DNA from: Clostridiales bacterium
GTDB lineage: Bacteria; Bacillota; Clostridia; Oscillospirales; Feifaniaceae
NCBI GenBank assembly: GCA_012719075.1
Contig: JAAYBB010000054.1
Coordinates: 1-32,439, forward strand
Direction: 5' to 3'
Length of the DNA stretch: 32,439 nucleotides
Below the pieces are notes generated by a model. It had not been told where the DNA came from. It made no database searches and worked only from the letters and a program-made list of their open reading frames with translations. Below, piece after piece: positions 7,266 to 14,610 of this stretch (positions within the stretch are counted from its first letter, which is position 1; every line of letters starts with the position of its first letter). Position numbers and translations under genes: made by a program.

Positions 7266-9002
7266 TCAGGCCACCCCCTTCAGCTGGGTCTCGTAGACCT
7301 CGCGGTAGATGGCGCTGCTCTCCAGCAGCTGCTCGTGGGTGCCGACGGCCTCGATCCGGCCGCCCTCCATCACGACGATGCGGTCGGCATTCGTCAGCGA
7401 GGAGATGCGCTGCGCGATGATCAGCGTCGTGACCCCCTGGTGCCGCTCCGAGAGGGCCGCGCGCAGGCGGCTGTCGGTCAGCGTGTCGACGGCGCTGGTC
7501 GAGTCGTCCAGGATCAGGATCTTGGGCTTGCAGAGCAGCGCGCGGGCGATGCAGAGCCGCTGGCGCTGCCCGCCCGACAGGTTGACGCCCCCCTGTCCGA
7601 GCTCGGTGTCGTAGCCCTGCGGCAGCTCGGTGACAAAGTCGTGCGCCTGTGCCGCGCGGCAGGCCGCCTCGAGCTCCTCGTCGGTGGCCTGCTCGTTGCC
7701 CCACCGGAGGTTTTCGCGCACGCTGCCCGAAAACAGCACGTTCTTCTGCAGCACCATGGCCACGGCGCCGCGCAGCGTCTCGAACTTGTAGTCCCGCACG
7801 TCGTGTCCGCCCACCAGCACACGGCCCCGCTGCACGTCGTACAGCCGCGGGATCAGCTGCACCAGCGTGCTCTTGGCCGAGCCGGTGCCGCCGATGATGC
7901 CGACGGTCTCGCCCGCGCGGATGGAGAGGTTGATGTCATTTAAAATCAGGCGCTCCTCGCCGTAGTAGCCAAAGCCGACCCCCTCGAAGACGATGGAGCC
8001 GTCCTGCGGCGCCAGCGCGGGGTCGGCCGCGTCGTCGTTCAGGTCGACCGGGGTGTCCAGCACCTCCACAATGCGCATGGCCGAGGCGCGCGAGGTGATC
8101 AGCACGATGAAGATGCGCGAGAGCATCATGAGGCTCATCAGAATCTGAGTCACATAGCTGATGAAGCTCATCAAATCGCCGGTCTCCATCTGGCCCTGTA
8201 CGATCAGGATGCCGCCGAACCAGGAGATGGCGATCATGCAGGCGTACATGGCAAGATTCATGACCGGCTGGTTCCAGATCAGCAGCCGCTCGGCCCTTAT
8301 CTGGGCCTCCTTGAGGTCCTGCGCCTGCTGCTCGAAGCGTTCGATCTCGTAGTCCTCGCGCACAAGGGCCTTGACCACGCGGATGGCGTTCAAATTCTCC
8401 TGCACGCGGCCGTTGAGGCCGTCCATCCGCTCGAGCATCTGCTGGAACAGCGGATAGGCCCGCAGGATGATATAGAAGAAGCTGAAGCCGATCAGCGGGA
8501 TGGCCAGCAGAAAGACGGCGGCCAGCCTGGCGTTCATGAACAGCGCCATCGCGGTGGCCGACACCAGCATCACGGGCGAGCGCACCAACATGCGCAGGCA
8601 CATCGTGAAGGCCATCTCGACGTTGCCGACGTCGGTGGTCAGCCGGGTCACCAGCGAGGCGATGCTGAAGCGGTCGGCGCTTGCAAAAGAGAAGTCCTGC
8701 ACCTTGTGGAACAGCCGCTCCCGCACCCCCTTGGAAAAGCCGGTGCCGGCCATGGTGCCCAGGCGCACCGACAGGATGCCAAACAGCAGCGAGACGATGG
8801 ACAGGCCCACCATCAGCAGCCCGTAGCGCAGGACATAGCCAATGTCCCCTTTGCCGATGCCGTTGTTGATCAGCAGCGACATCACATAGGGGATCGAGAC
8901 GTCCATCAGCACCTCGAGCACCACGATCAGCGGCGCCAGAAAGGTGTAGCGGCGGTATCGCCGCTTCATGCCCTGCCAGAGGGTCTTAATCACGGGCGCC
9001 AC
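7266..9002 (-). CDS. ABC exporter half-transporter, degenerate-site subunit of a heterodimer
   Basis: The 578-residue protein has an exporter transmembrane domain (about 15-310) and a nucleotide-binding domain (about 335-575). Its signature loop is the canonical LSGGQ (475-479). Walker A is altered to GGTGSAKST (371-379), the catalytic Glu is Asp (D500 in LILDD), and the switch His is Gln (Q531 in IAQRIS). These changes are typical of the degenerate partner in heterodimeric exporters. Its good signature loop completes the active site formed by the Walker motifs of the downstream subunit. The GTG start at 9002 overlaps the end of the marR gene by 17 bp, suggesting translational coupling. Stop and the next start are contiguous (TGAGTG). 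Confidence 0.92.
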   Translation of the reverse strand: MAPVIKTLWQGMKRRYRRYTFLAPLIVVLEVLMDVSIPYVMSLLINNGIGKGDIGYVLRYGLLMVGLSIVSLLFGILSVRLGTMAGTGFSKGVRERLFHKVQDFSFASADRFSIASLVTRLTTDVGNVEMAFTMCLRMLVRSPVMLVSATAMALFMNARLAAVFLLAIPLIGFSFFYIILRAYPLFQQMLERMDGLNGRVQENLNAIRVVKALVREDYEIERFEQQAQDLKEAQIRAERLLIWNQPVMNLAMYACMIAISWFGGILIVQGQMETGDLMSFISYVTQILMSLMMLSRIFIVLITSRASAMRIVEVLDTPVDLNDDAADPALAPQDGSIVFEGVGFGYYGEERLILNDINLSIRAGETVGIIGGTGSAKSTLVQLIPRLYDVQRGRVLVGGHDVRDYKFETLRGAVAMVLQKNVLFSGSVRENLRWGNEQATDEELEAACRAAQAHDFVTELPQGYDTELGQGGVNLSGGQRQRLCIARALLCKPKILILDDSTSAVDTLTDSRLRAALSERHQGVTTLIIAQRISSLTNADRIVVMEGGRIEAVGTHEQLLESSAIYREVYETQLKGVA

Positions 9003-9516
9003 CCCGCCTTCCGCCCCTGTCGTGCCGGCCCAGCGGCGGCCCCTGCCGCAGGTTGCCGATCAGCGAGGCAAAGGGGGCCTCGCTGAGGTCCTCGCCCAGC
9101 AGGGCCGAGAGGTTTTCCAGCACGCGGCCGAGCAACTGGTCAAAGCAGCCCAGCTCCTCGGCCGAGAAGCCCTTGAAGCTCTCCTCCACCATGGTGTCCA
9201 GCGCCCGCCTGCAGCGGTCGCTGCACTCGATGCCGCGCGGCGTGGCGCGCAGCCGCTTGATGCGCAGGTTCTGCTGGTCGTAGGCCTTCTCCAGCAGCCC
9301 CGCCGACTGCATGCGCTTGGTCGAGGTCGCGATGGAGGCCGGCGACACCGACAGCGCCTGCGCCACCTCCACCTGGGTGCAGCCCTCGTGGTTGCGGATG
9401 TACTCCAGCACCGGGAGCTGCCCGTGGTACAGGTCGTGCTCGGGCATGGTGCGCTGCAGGTAGAGGTGGTGCAGCAGGCGGATGCGCTTCATGCGGTCGT
9501 GGATCTGATTTTTCAA
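8986..9516 (-). CDS. MarR-family transcriptional regulator
   Basis: This is a winged-helix regulator, first gene of the ABC exporter operon. The recognition region is TQVEVAQALSVSPASIATSTKRM with the wing QQNLRIKRLRATPRG, a close fit to MarR. The start is uncertain. The promoter at 9571-9599 rules out the longest reading frame. GAGGAG at 9531-9536 lies 14 bases before an in-frame TTG at 9516 and 8 bases before an in-frame CTG at 9522. I use the TTG, giving 176 residues. It probably represses its own operon from the inverted repeat at 9542-9555 and responds to an exported compound, as other MarR proteins coupled to pumps do; this is inference. Confidence 0.85.
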   Translation of the reverse strand: MKNQIHDRMKRIRLLHHLYLQRTMPEHDLYHGQLPVLEYIRNHEGCTQVEVAQALSVSPASIATSTKRMQSAGLLEKAYDQQNLRIKRLRATPRGIECSDRCRRALDTMVEESFKGFSAEELGCFDQLLGRVLENLSALLGEDLSEAPFASLIGNLRQGPPLGRHDRGGRRGGARD

Positions 9517-9541
9517 AACCAGTCCGATCACTCCTCGTAAA

Positions 9542-9555
9542 ATTAATCGTTTAAT
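9542..9555. promoter_or_regulatory. Candidate MarR operator
   Basis: ATTAA (9542-9546) and TTAAT (9551-9555) form a perfect inverted repeat around TCGT. It lies just downstream of the expected transcription start of the marR-ABC operon, and is an A/T-rich island in GC-rich DNA. Binding by the MarR protein is inferred from position. Confidence 0.5.
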
Positions 9556-9570
9556 AATCACACGCTTGTC

Positions 9571-9599
9571 AGTATACCGTTTTTTAACGCCCTTGTCAA
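9571..9599 (-). promoter_or_regulatory. Promoter of the marR-ABC exporter operon
   Basis: Reading leftward, consensus TTGACA (9599-9594) and TATACT (9576-9571) are separated by 17 bp. The predicted start is near 9564. Confidence 0.85.
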
Positions 9600-9610
9600 C
9601 GCCCCTGCAC

Positions 9611-9639
9611 TTGCAAAGCCCGCCAAAACCATGTACACT
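9611..9639 (+). promoter_or_regulatory. Promoter of the zinc-ribbon gene
   Basis: TTGCAA (9611-9616) and TACACT (9634-9639) are 17 bp apart. It is back to back with the marR promoter. Confidence 0.65.
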
Positions 9640-9697
9640 CAATGGGAGTTCAACGGCAGTTGACCCCAAGATTCTCATTTTATGAGGAGGCGTTCAT

Positions 9698-9913
9698 ATG
9701 ATCTGTCCGTTCTGTGGGGCCGCAATGGAAAAGGGCTGCATCAAGGGCCAGCACGAGATGGCCTGGCTGCCCGACGACAAGCGGGACGCACTGTTCACCG
9801 ACGCCCACCTGCAGGAGGGTGCGGTGCTGCTGGCCTCCAGCAGCATCTTCAAGGGCTCGGTCGTGGATGCCTGGTGCTGCAGGGTCTGCGAAAAGCTGGT
9901 CGTCGAATACTGA
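9698..9913 (+). CDS. Small zinc-ribbon protein (DUF6487-like)
   Basis: The 71-residue protein starts with MICPFCG and ends with the pair CRVC (the last part reads AWCCRVCEKLVVEY), so four cysteines can bind zinc. The overall pattern CPFCG.EMEKG at the N-terminus, a central LLASSS and CRxCxKLxxEY at the end matches the small DUF6487 family as I remember it. GAGGAGG precedes the ATG by seven bases. Molecular function is unknown. It is monocistronic, with its own promoter, and divergent from the marR operon. Confidence 0.75.
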   Translation: MICPFCGAAMEKGCIKGQHEMAWLPDDKRDALFTDAHLQEGAVLLASSSIFKGSVVDAWCCRVCEKLVVEY

Positions 9914-10180
9914 GCAGCGGGCCATACAGTGGCGCAGGGGCGCAGATGCCCGCTGTCTGCAGAGGCGGGAGGGGGTTCGCAAGAGCCCTCTCCCGCGGCC
10001 TGTAAACCGGGGGGTACAGGGTTGATTTGACAAAAATGCGGCCGGCAGCGCCGGTCACCCAGCGCCGTTTTGGCGCTGTCTGCCGCCCAAAAAGACCGGT
10101 ATGGCCTTGCCGCCCCGCCTGTGCCGGGCGCTTTTTTGTTGAACCGTCTTTTCTTTTCGCCTCAATTTGACCTTTTTTCC
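9914..10180. other. Intergenic stretch with hairpins, no gene seen
   Basis: I see no coding gene here. Inverted repeats are at 9965-9996 (GCGGGAG/CTCCCGC), 9999-10020 (CCTGTA/TACAGG) and 10060-10078 (CAGCGCC/GGCGCTG). None of these three has a T-run. A more terminator-like hairpin follows at 10110-10137. Confidence 0.6.
10110..10137 (+). terminator. Terminator-like hairpin before the GIY-YIG-like gene
   Basis: An imperfect GC-rich stem (GCCGCCCCGC against GCCGGGCGC, one bulge and one mismatch) is followed by six T residues. It is about 200 bp beyond the zinc-ribbon gene. Confidence 0.55.
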
Positions 10181-10209
10181 TTGACGGCAGCTGCTTTTTT
10201 TGATATATT
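10181..10209 (+). promoter_or_regulatory. Promoter of the GIY-YIG-like gene
   Basis: TTGACG (10181-10186) and TATATT (10204-10209) are separated by 17 bp. The predicted start is near 10216, leaving a UTR of about 75 nt. Confidence 0.75.
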
Positions 10210-10291
10210 CACTACTGGACAAATCAGATTGTATTCTTGTATTCTTCCATTGTTGGCCATGCTTTGCCTGGCCGGGAAAGGAGGGGCTACA

Positions 10292-10642
10292 GTGGCCTCA
10301 TCCGAACGCAAAAAACAGCTCAAGGCACAGTACCTGGCCGCCCGTCCCGAAATGGGCATCCTGATGCTGCGCTGCCTCCCCACCGGCACCGTCTATCTGC
10401 AGGCGGCCCCAGACGTCAAGGGCAGGCTCAACCGCGTGGTGTTCAGCCTGAACTTTGGCAACCATTACGACCGGGCGCTGCAGGAGGCCTGGAATCAGCA
10501 CGGCGAGGCGGCCTTCGAGATCTCGGTGCTGGACACGCTGGACTACGACGAGGACCCCGCCCGGCTCGACTATCGCGAGGACCTCGAAACCCTGCTGCAG
10601 GTCTGGCTGGAAAAGCTGGAGGGCTCGGTGCGCTTCCGCTAG
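10292..10642 (+). CDS. GIY-YIG nuclease family-like protein, motif degenerate
   Basis: The start is GTG at 10292, preceded by AAGGAGGGG, giving 116 residues. The pattern resembles a group of short Firmicutes proteins named GIY-YIG nuclease family: a basic N-terminus (SERKKQLKAQY), a GIY-like strand (GILML, 22-26), a YIG-like strand (VYLQA, 34-38), an NR..FSLN block at 47-54, and a C-terminal FEISVLDTLDYDEDP. In this copy the GIY Tyr is replaced by Leu and the YIG Gly is absent, so nuclease activity is doubtful. It has its own promoter. Role unknown. Confidence 0.65.
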   Translation: MASSERKKQLKAQYLAARPEMGILMLRCLPTGTVYLQAAPDVKGRLNRVVFSLNFGNHYDRALQEAWNQHGEAAFEISVLDTLDYDEDPARLDYREDLETLLQVWLEKLEGSVRFR

Positions 10643-10657
10643 TGCACGGCACACCCC

Positions 10658-10696
10658 GGCGCATCCTTTTGGCGCATCCTTTTGGCGCATCCTTTT
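10658..10696. repeat. Three perfect tandem copies of a 13-bp unit
   Basis: GGCGCATCCTTTT occurs at 10658-10670, 10671-10683 and 10684-10696 with no gap. It lies 15 bp after the GIY-YIG-like stop codon and just before a small hairpin at 10697-10713 (CGGGTC/GACCCG). Each unit ends in T4, but there is no stem within the array. Confidence 0.9.
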
Positions 10697-10763
10697 CGGG
10701 TCTCGGCGACCCGGCAATCCCCCTGTTTCCCTAAAGGTCGGCAGGCACGCTGCCCGACCACGT

Positions 10764-10779
10764 ATAATTCATGAATTAT
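10764..10779. promoter_or_regulatory. 16-bp perfect palindrome over the -10 of the TAXI-TRAP operon
   Basis: ATAATTCATGAATTAT is a perfect palindrome. Its left part overlaps a consensus TATAAT (10763-10768), and the ATG of the operon's first gene is at 10796. No good -35 box is present at 16-18 bp spacing, which suggests an activator-dependent promoter or a repressor site. A hairpin (GTCGG/CCGAC, 10738-10759) lies just upstream. Confidence 0.55.
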
Positions 10780-10795
10780 GGGAGGAATCGCACTT

Positions 10796-11818
10796 ATGAA
10801 AAGGAAACTTGGCCTGCTCATCGCATCGGTCCTGTTGCTCACGCTGGCGCTTGGCCTGCTGACCGCCTGCGGAGACTCCGGTCAATCCGACGATTCGGAT
10901 GACGCGGGCGACTCCGACGGATCGGTTGCGACCTCGGCCAGCATCAAGCTGGCAACCGGCGGCACCTCCGGTACTTACTACGCCTTTGGCGGCGTCGTGG
11001 CGCAGACACTGATGGGAAAGGTGCCGGGCCTCGACATCTCCGTGCAGTCCACCGGCGCCTCCCGCGCCAACATCATCATGGTCCACGACAACGAGGTCGA
11101 GATGGCCATCGTGCAAAACGACGTCATGGACTACGCCTACAACGGCACCGACCTGTTTGAGAACGAAAAGACCGACGGCTTCCGCAGCATGGCCGGCGCC
11201 TATGCCGAGGTCTGCCAGATCGTGGTCAACCCCAGTGCCGGCATCAGCTCGGTGGCCGACCTCGCGGGCAAGCGCGTCTCGGTCGGTGACGTGGGCAGCG
11301 GCGTTGAGTTCAACGCCCGCCAGATCCTGGCCGCCTACGACCTGACCTTTGACGACATCCAGCGGCAGAACCTCTCCTTTGCCGACTCGGCCACCGCGAT
11401 GCAGGACGGCAAGATCGACGCCTTCTTCTGCACCGCCGGCGCCCCCACCACCGCCATCACCGAGCTGGCCACCACCAGCAAGATCGCCATCCTCAATGTG
11501 GACGGCGCGGCGGCTGCGCGCCTGATCGCGGAGCACCCCTTCTACACGCCCTACACCATCACCGTGGACAAGGGATACAAGGGCATGGAGCAGGATGCGG
11601 TGACTGTCGCGGTTAAGGCCACCTTCATCGTCAGCCCCTCGCTGTCGGAGGAGCTGGTCTACAACATGACCAAGGCGCTGTTTGAAAACAAGGACGAGAT
11701 CGCGGTTGGCCACAACAAGGGCACCGAGCTCGACCCCGCCTATGCGGTCGAGGGCGTTTCGGTTCCCTTCCATCCGGGCGCCGAGAAGTACTTTAAGGAA
11801 ATCGGCGTGCTGAGCTAA
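10796..11818 (+). CDS. TAXI-family TRAP transporter solute-binding lipoprotein
   Basis: The 340-residue protein binds the substrate outside the membrane for the fused TRAP permease encoded two genes downstream. It has a signal peptide and lipobox LTAC (Cys at residue 25), then an Asp/Ser-rich linker. The TAXI signature follows: SIKLATGGTSGTYYAFGG, STGASRANI, and EVEMAIVQNDVMDYAY. TAXI proteins are related to immunogenic protein BCSP31 and are reported to bind organic acids or amino acids such as glutamate; the substrate here is unknown. The ATG at 10796 follows GGGAGGAA. The three-gene order SBP, DUF1850, fused permease is standard for this transporter type. Confidence 0.93.
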   Translation: MKRKLGLLIASVLLLTLALGLLTACGDSGQSDDSDDAGDSDGSVATSASIKLATGGTSGTYYAFGGVVAQTLMGKVPGLDISVQSTGASRANIIMVHDNEVEMAIVQNDVMDYAYNGTDLFENEKTDGFRSMAGAYAEVCQIVVNPSAGISSVADLAGKRVSVGDVGSGVEFNARQILAAYDLTFDDIQRQNLSFADSATAMQDGKIDAFFCTAGAPTTAITELATTSKIAILNVDGAAAARLIAEHPFYTPYTITVDKGYKGMEQDAVTVAVKATFIVSPSLSEELVYNMTKALFENKDEIAVGHNKGTELDPAYAVEGVSVPFHPGAEKYFKEIGVLS

Positions 11819-11826
11819 GGCGTCCG

Positions 11827-12336
11827 ATGCGAGCTCCACGGCGCGAACGCCTCTTCAACAGACGTGCTGTTCAAATCGCGGTGGCGATCCTCGTCGCCAC
11901 CGCGATTTTTTCCATCTTCGCCCATCCGCCACAGACCGGGCTGACCCTTGAGCTGCTGGACGGCGACACCGGCCGGCTCTACGGCGCCTTCCCGGTGGCC
12001 GAGGGGGAGGCCTTCTCAGTCTCCTTTGTCCACTCGGTCAACCAGCGCGAGGTGGAGGAGTTCTACCGCGTAGAGCAGGGGGTCCTCTATCTGGAGGCCT
12101 GCCGCTTTTACAGCTTCGGCGCCGGCATGGCCACCGAGACCGGCCCAGGGGAGCAGCTCCGGCGCATGGAGGACGGCTCCATGCTGCTCTCGGGCCTGCA
12201 CCGCGAGATGGGGGCGCTCTCCTACATCGTCGGCACCGTGTCCGACCACCTGCTGTCCATTGGCGACCGGCAATACAGTCTGCGCGACCTCTGCGGACAG
12301 AATGCGGTCGTTCGCTTCGTGCTCCGCCGTCCCTGA
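11827..12336 (+). CDS. DUF1850 protein of the TAXI-TRAP operon
   Basis: The 169-residue protein has one membrane helix at about 13-30 and then an extracytoplasmic domain with the DUF1850 motif SVSFVHSVNQREVEEFYRV. It begins eight bases after the TAXI gene stop, with TAAGG as a ribosome site. DUF1850 proteins are regularly encoded between TAXI binding proteins and fused TRAP permeases, which suggests an accessory role in the transporter. The mechanism is not known. Confidence 0.85.
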   Translation: MRAPRRERLFNRRAVQIAVAILVATAIFSIFAHPPQTGLTLELLDGDTGRLYGAFPVAEGEAFSVSFVHSVNQREVEEFYRVEQGVLYLEACRFYSFGAGMATETGPGEQLRRMEDGSMLLSGLHREMGALSYIVGTVSDHLLSIGDRQYSLRDLCGQNAVVRFVLRRP

Positions 12337-12395
12337 CTGTAAGGGAGCCGCCGGTCCCGGCCTCCCGCCCATCAAGCGTGAAGGAGGAATTGCCA

Positions 12396-14492
12396 TTGCC
12401 TTCCCATGGTGATCCAAACAAGCTGGAGCCGGCGACCGGGGCTCCGGATGCGGCCAACGCGGCTGTCGAGACCAGCCCGCCGCCCTTTGACGGAGGTCAG
12501 CCCCAAAAGCCGGACGCCCCTGCGGCGTCCGGGGACAGCCCGGACGCCTGCACCTGTCCGCCCTCCGAGGGAGACCCCGAGCTCGAGGCCGAGCGCGTGG
12601 CCGAGCTTGCGGCCCAGGTGCTGGCCGAATTTGACCGGGAGTCCAACACCCGCCAGTTCACCGGCTGGCGCGCCAAGCTGCTGCGCTGCCTGCTGGCCGG
12701 CTTCTCGATCTATGTGCTCTGGATGAACGCCATCTCCACGCTGCCCGAGCAGATCCGCAGGGCCTCCTTTGTCGGCATCGTCATCTTCTTTGGCTACCTG
12801 TACTACCCCTATCGCCGCAAGGACACCAAGCGGATCGACTACATCCCCTGGTACGATGGGCTCCTCGCCCTTGTGGGGGGCGGCAGCTTCTTTTACTATG
12901 TGCTCAACTTCCAAACCATCGTCAACCGGGCCGGCCGCAACACCGTGGCCGACCTCGTGATTGCGGCCGTGGCCATCCTGCTGCTGGCCGAGCTCTGCCG
13001 CCGGGTGGTCGGCCTGCCCATCCTCGTGGTGGCCATCAGCTTTGTGTCCTACGCCTTCTATGCCAACTTCAGCACCAAGCGCATCCTCTCCCACCTGTTC
13101 TACACGCTGGAGGGCGTCATTGGCACCCCCATCGGGGTCTGCTCCACCTTCATCATGCTGTTCATTTTGTTCGGCTCCTTTTTGGAAAAGACCGGCGTGC
13201 AGCGCTTTTTCATCGACATCTCCAACTCCGTTGCCGGCGGCGGCTGTGGCGGACCGGCCAAGGTGGCGGTCATCGCCTCCGCACTCACCGGCATGATCTC
13301 GGGCAGCTCGGTGGCCAATACGGTCGGCTCGGGCTCCTTCACCATCCCGATGATGAAAAAGTGCGGCTACGAGCCCGAATTCGCCGGCGCCGTCGAGGCG
13401 GCCGCCTCGACCGGCGGACAGATCATGCCCCCCATCATGGGCGCCGCCGCCTTCCTGATGGCCGAGATGACCGGCTATCGCTACGCTGAAATTGCCTTTG
13501 CGGCCATCCTGCCGGCCGCCCTGTACTTCACCGGCATTTTCATGGCCGTGCACCTCAAGGCCAAGATGCTGGGCCTGCGGGGCCTGCCCAAGGAGGAGAT
13601 CCCGCGCTTTTTCCAGAGCATGAAGCAGAAGGGCTACCTGCTGCTGCCGCTGGTCGTGCTGGTCTACTGCATGTCGACCGGCTTCACCTCCTCGCGCTCG
13701 GCCATCTACGCCACCGTCGCGGCGATACTCGTGAGCATGTTCCGCAAAGACACCCGCATGACCCCCTCTAAGCTGGTCGACGCGCTGGAGGGCGGCGCAA
13801 AGGCCACCATCTCGGTGGCCGTGGCCTGCGCCGTGGCCGGCATCATCGTCGGTATCGTCACACTGACCGGCATCGGCCTGCGGCTGGCCACCAGCCTGAT
13901 TGCGTTCTCGCACGGCAACGTGCTGCTGGCCCTGTTCTTCACGATGATCGCCTGCATCATCCTGGGCATGGGCGTGCCCACCACCGCCAACTACGTCATC
14001 ATGGCCACCATCACGGCCCCCATCGTCATCAAGCTGGGCATCCCGGTGCTGGCCGCCCACATGTTTGTCTTCTACTTCGGCATCGTGGCCGACATCACGC
14101 CGCCGGTTGCGCTGGCCGCCTACGCCGGGGCGGCCATTGCGGGCGGAAGCCCCTTCAAAACCGGCGTGAATGCAACGCGGATCGCCATCGCGGCCTTCAT
14201 CATTCCCTATGTCTTCGCCTTCAGCCCGCAGATGCTGCTGCTCGACCAGCCGGTCCTGGAGGCAATCGGCATCGCCCTCTCGGCGCTGATCGGCATGTAC
14301 GGCTTGGCGGCCGCGCTGCAGGGCTTTATCGAGGGACCGCTGCCCTGGTGGCAGCGCCTGCTCATGCTGGCCGGCGGGCTGGGCTGTATCCAGCCCGGAC
14401 TCACGACCGACCTCATCGGCCTTTGCCTGATCGGCAGCATCTTTCTCCTCAACCGCCGCCGGTACCGCCATCCGAAGGTCGCATCCTCTTAA
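12396..14492 (+). CDS. TRAP transporter fused permease (small and large membrane subunits)
   Basis: The protein combines the four-helix DctQ-like and the large DctM-like membrane subunits in one chain. A hydrophilic, Pro/Asp-rich N-terminus of about 85 residues precedes the helices. Recognisable DctM parts are FGSFLEKTGVQRFFIDI, ALTGMISGSSVANTVGSGSF, EAAASTGGQIMPPIMG and LGMGVPTTANYVIMA. The start is probably TTG at 12396, eight bases after AAGGAGG, giving 698 residues. A GTG six codons upstream lacks a ribosome site. The carrier would be driven by a Na+ or H+ gradient, as for other TRAP systems. A strong terminator follows at 14509-14542. Confidence 0.93.
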   Translation: MPSHGDPNKLEPATGAPDAANAAVETSPPPFDGGQPQKPDAPAASGDSPDACTCPPSEGDPELEAERVAELAAQVLAEFDRESNTRQFTGWRAKLLRCLLAGFSIYVLWMNAISTLPEQIRRASFVGIVIFFGYLYYPYRRKDTKRIDYIPWYDGLLALVGGGSFFYYVLNFQTIVNRAGRNTVADLVIAAVAILLLAELCRRVVGLPILVVAISFVSYAFYANFSTKRILSHLFYTLEGVIGTPIGVCSTFIMLFILFGSFLEKTGVQRFFIDISNSVAGGGCGGPAKVAVIASALTGMISGSSVANTVGSGSFTIPMMKKCGYEPEFAGAVEAAASTGGQIMPPIMGAAAFLMAEMTGYRYAEIAFAAILPAALYFTGIFMAVHLKAKMLGLRGLPKEEIPRFFQSMKQKGYLLLPLVVLVYCMSTGFTSSRSAIYATVAAILVSMFRKDTRMTPSKLVDALEGGAKATISVAVACAVAGIIVGIVTLTGIGLRLATSLIAFSHGNVLLALFFTMIACIILGMGVPTTANYVIMATITAPIVIKLGIPVLAAHMFVFYFGIVADITPPVALAAYAGAAIAGGSPFKTGVNATRIAIAAFIIPYVFAFSPQMLLLDQPVLEAIGIALSALIGMYGLAAALQGFIEGPLPWWQRLLMLAGGLGCIQPGLTTDLIGLCLIGSIFLLNRRRYRHPKVASS

Positions 14493-14508
14493 AGGGTCTA
14501 TGGACAAC

Positions 14509-14542
14509 AAGGGCCGCCCGGCAACTGCCGGGCGGCCCTTTT
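14509..14542 (+). terminator. Terminator of the TAXI-TRAP operon
   Basis: AAGGGCCGCCCGGCA and its complement form a long stem with a short loop, followed by T4. It is 17 bp past the permease stop. A second small hairpin (GCAAAAG/CTTTTGC, 14582-14600) stands close to the convergent ATPase stop and could act leftward. Confidence 0.8.
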
Positions 14543-14610
14543 GCAGCCTGTCAAACAAGGCGGCCTCATCAGATGGGCGCGGCAAAAGCGGCCCTTTTGC
14601 ACTGTCCCCG

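Noticed and set aside
12372-14585. A 737-codon minus-strand frame opposite the fused TRAP permease
   Set aside because: Same reasoning: the permease is unambiguous and the antisense frame has biased, low-information composition.
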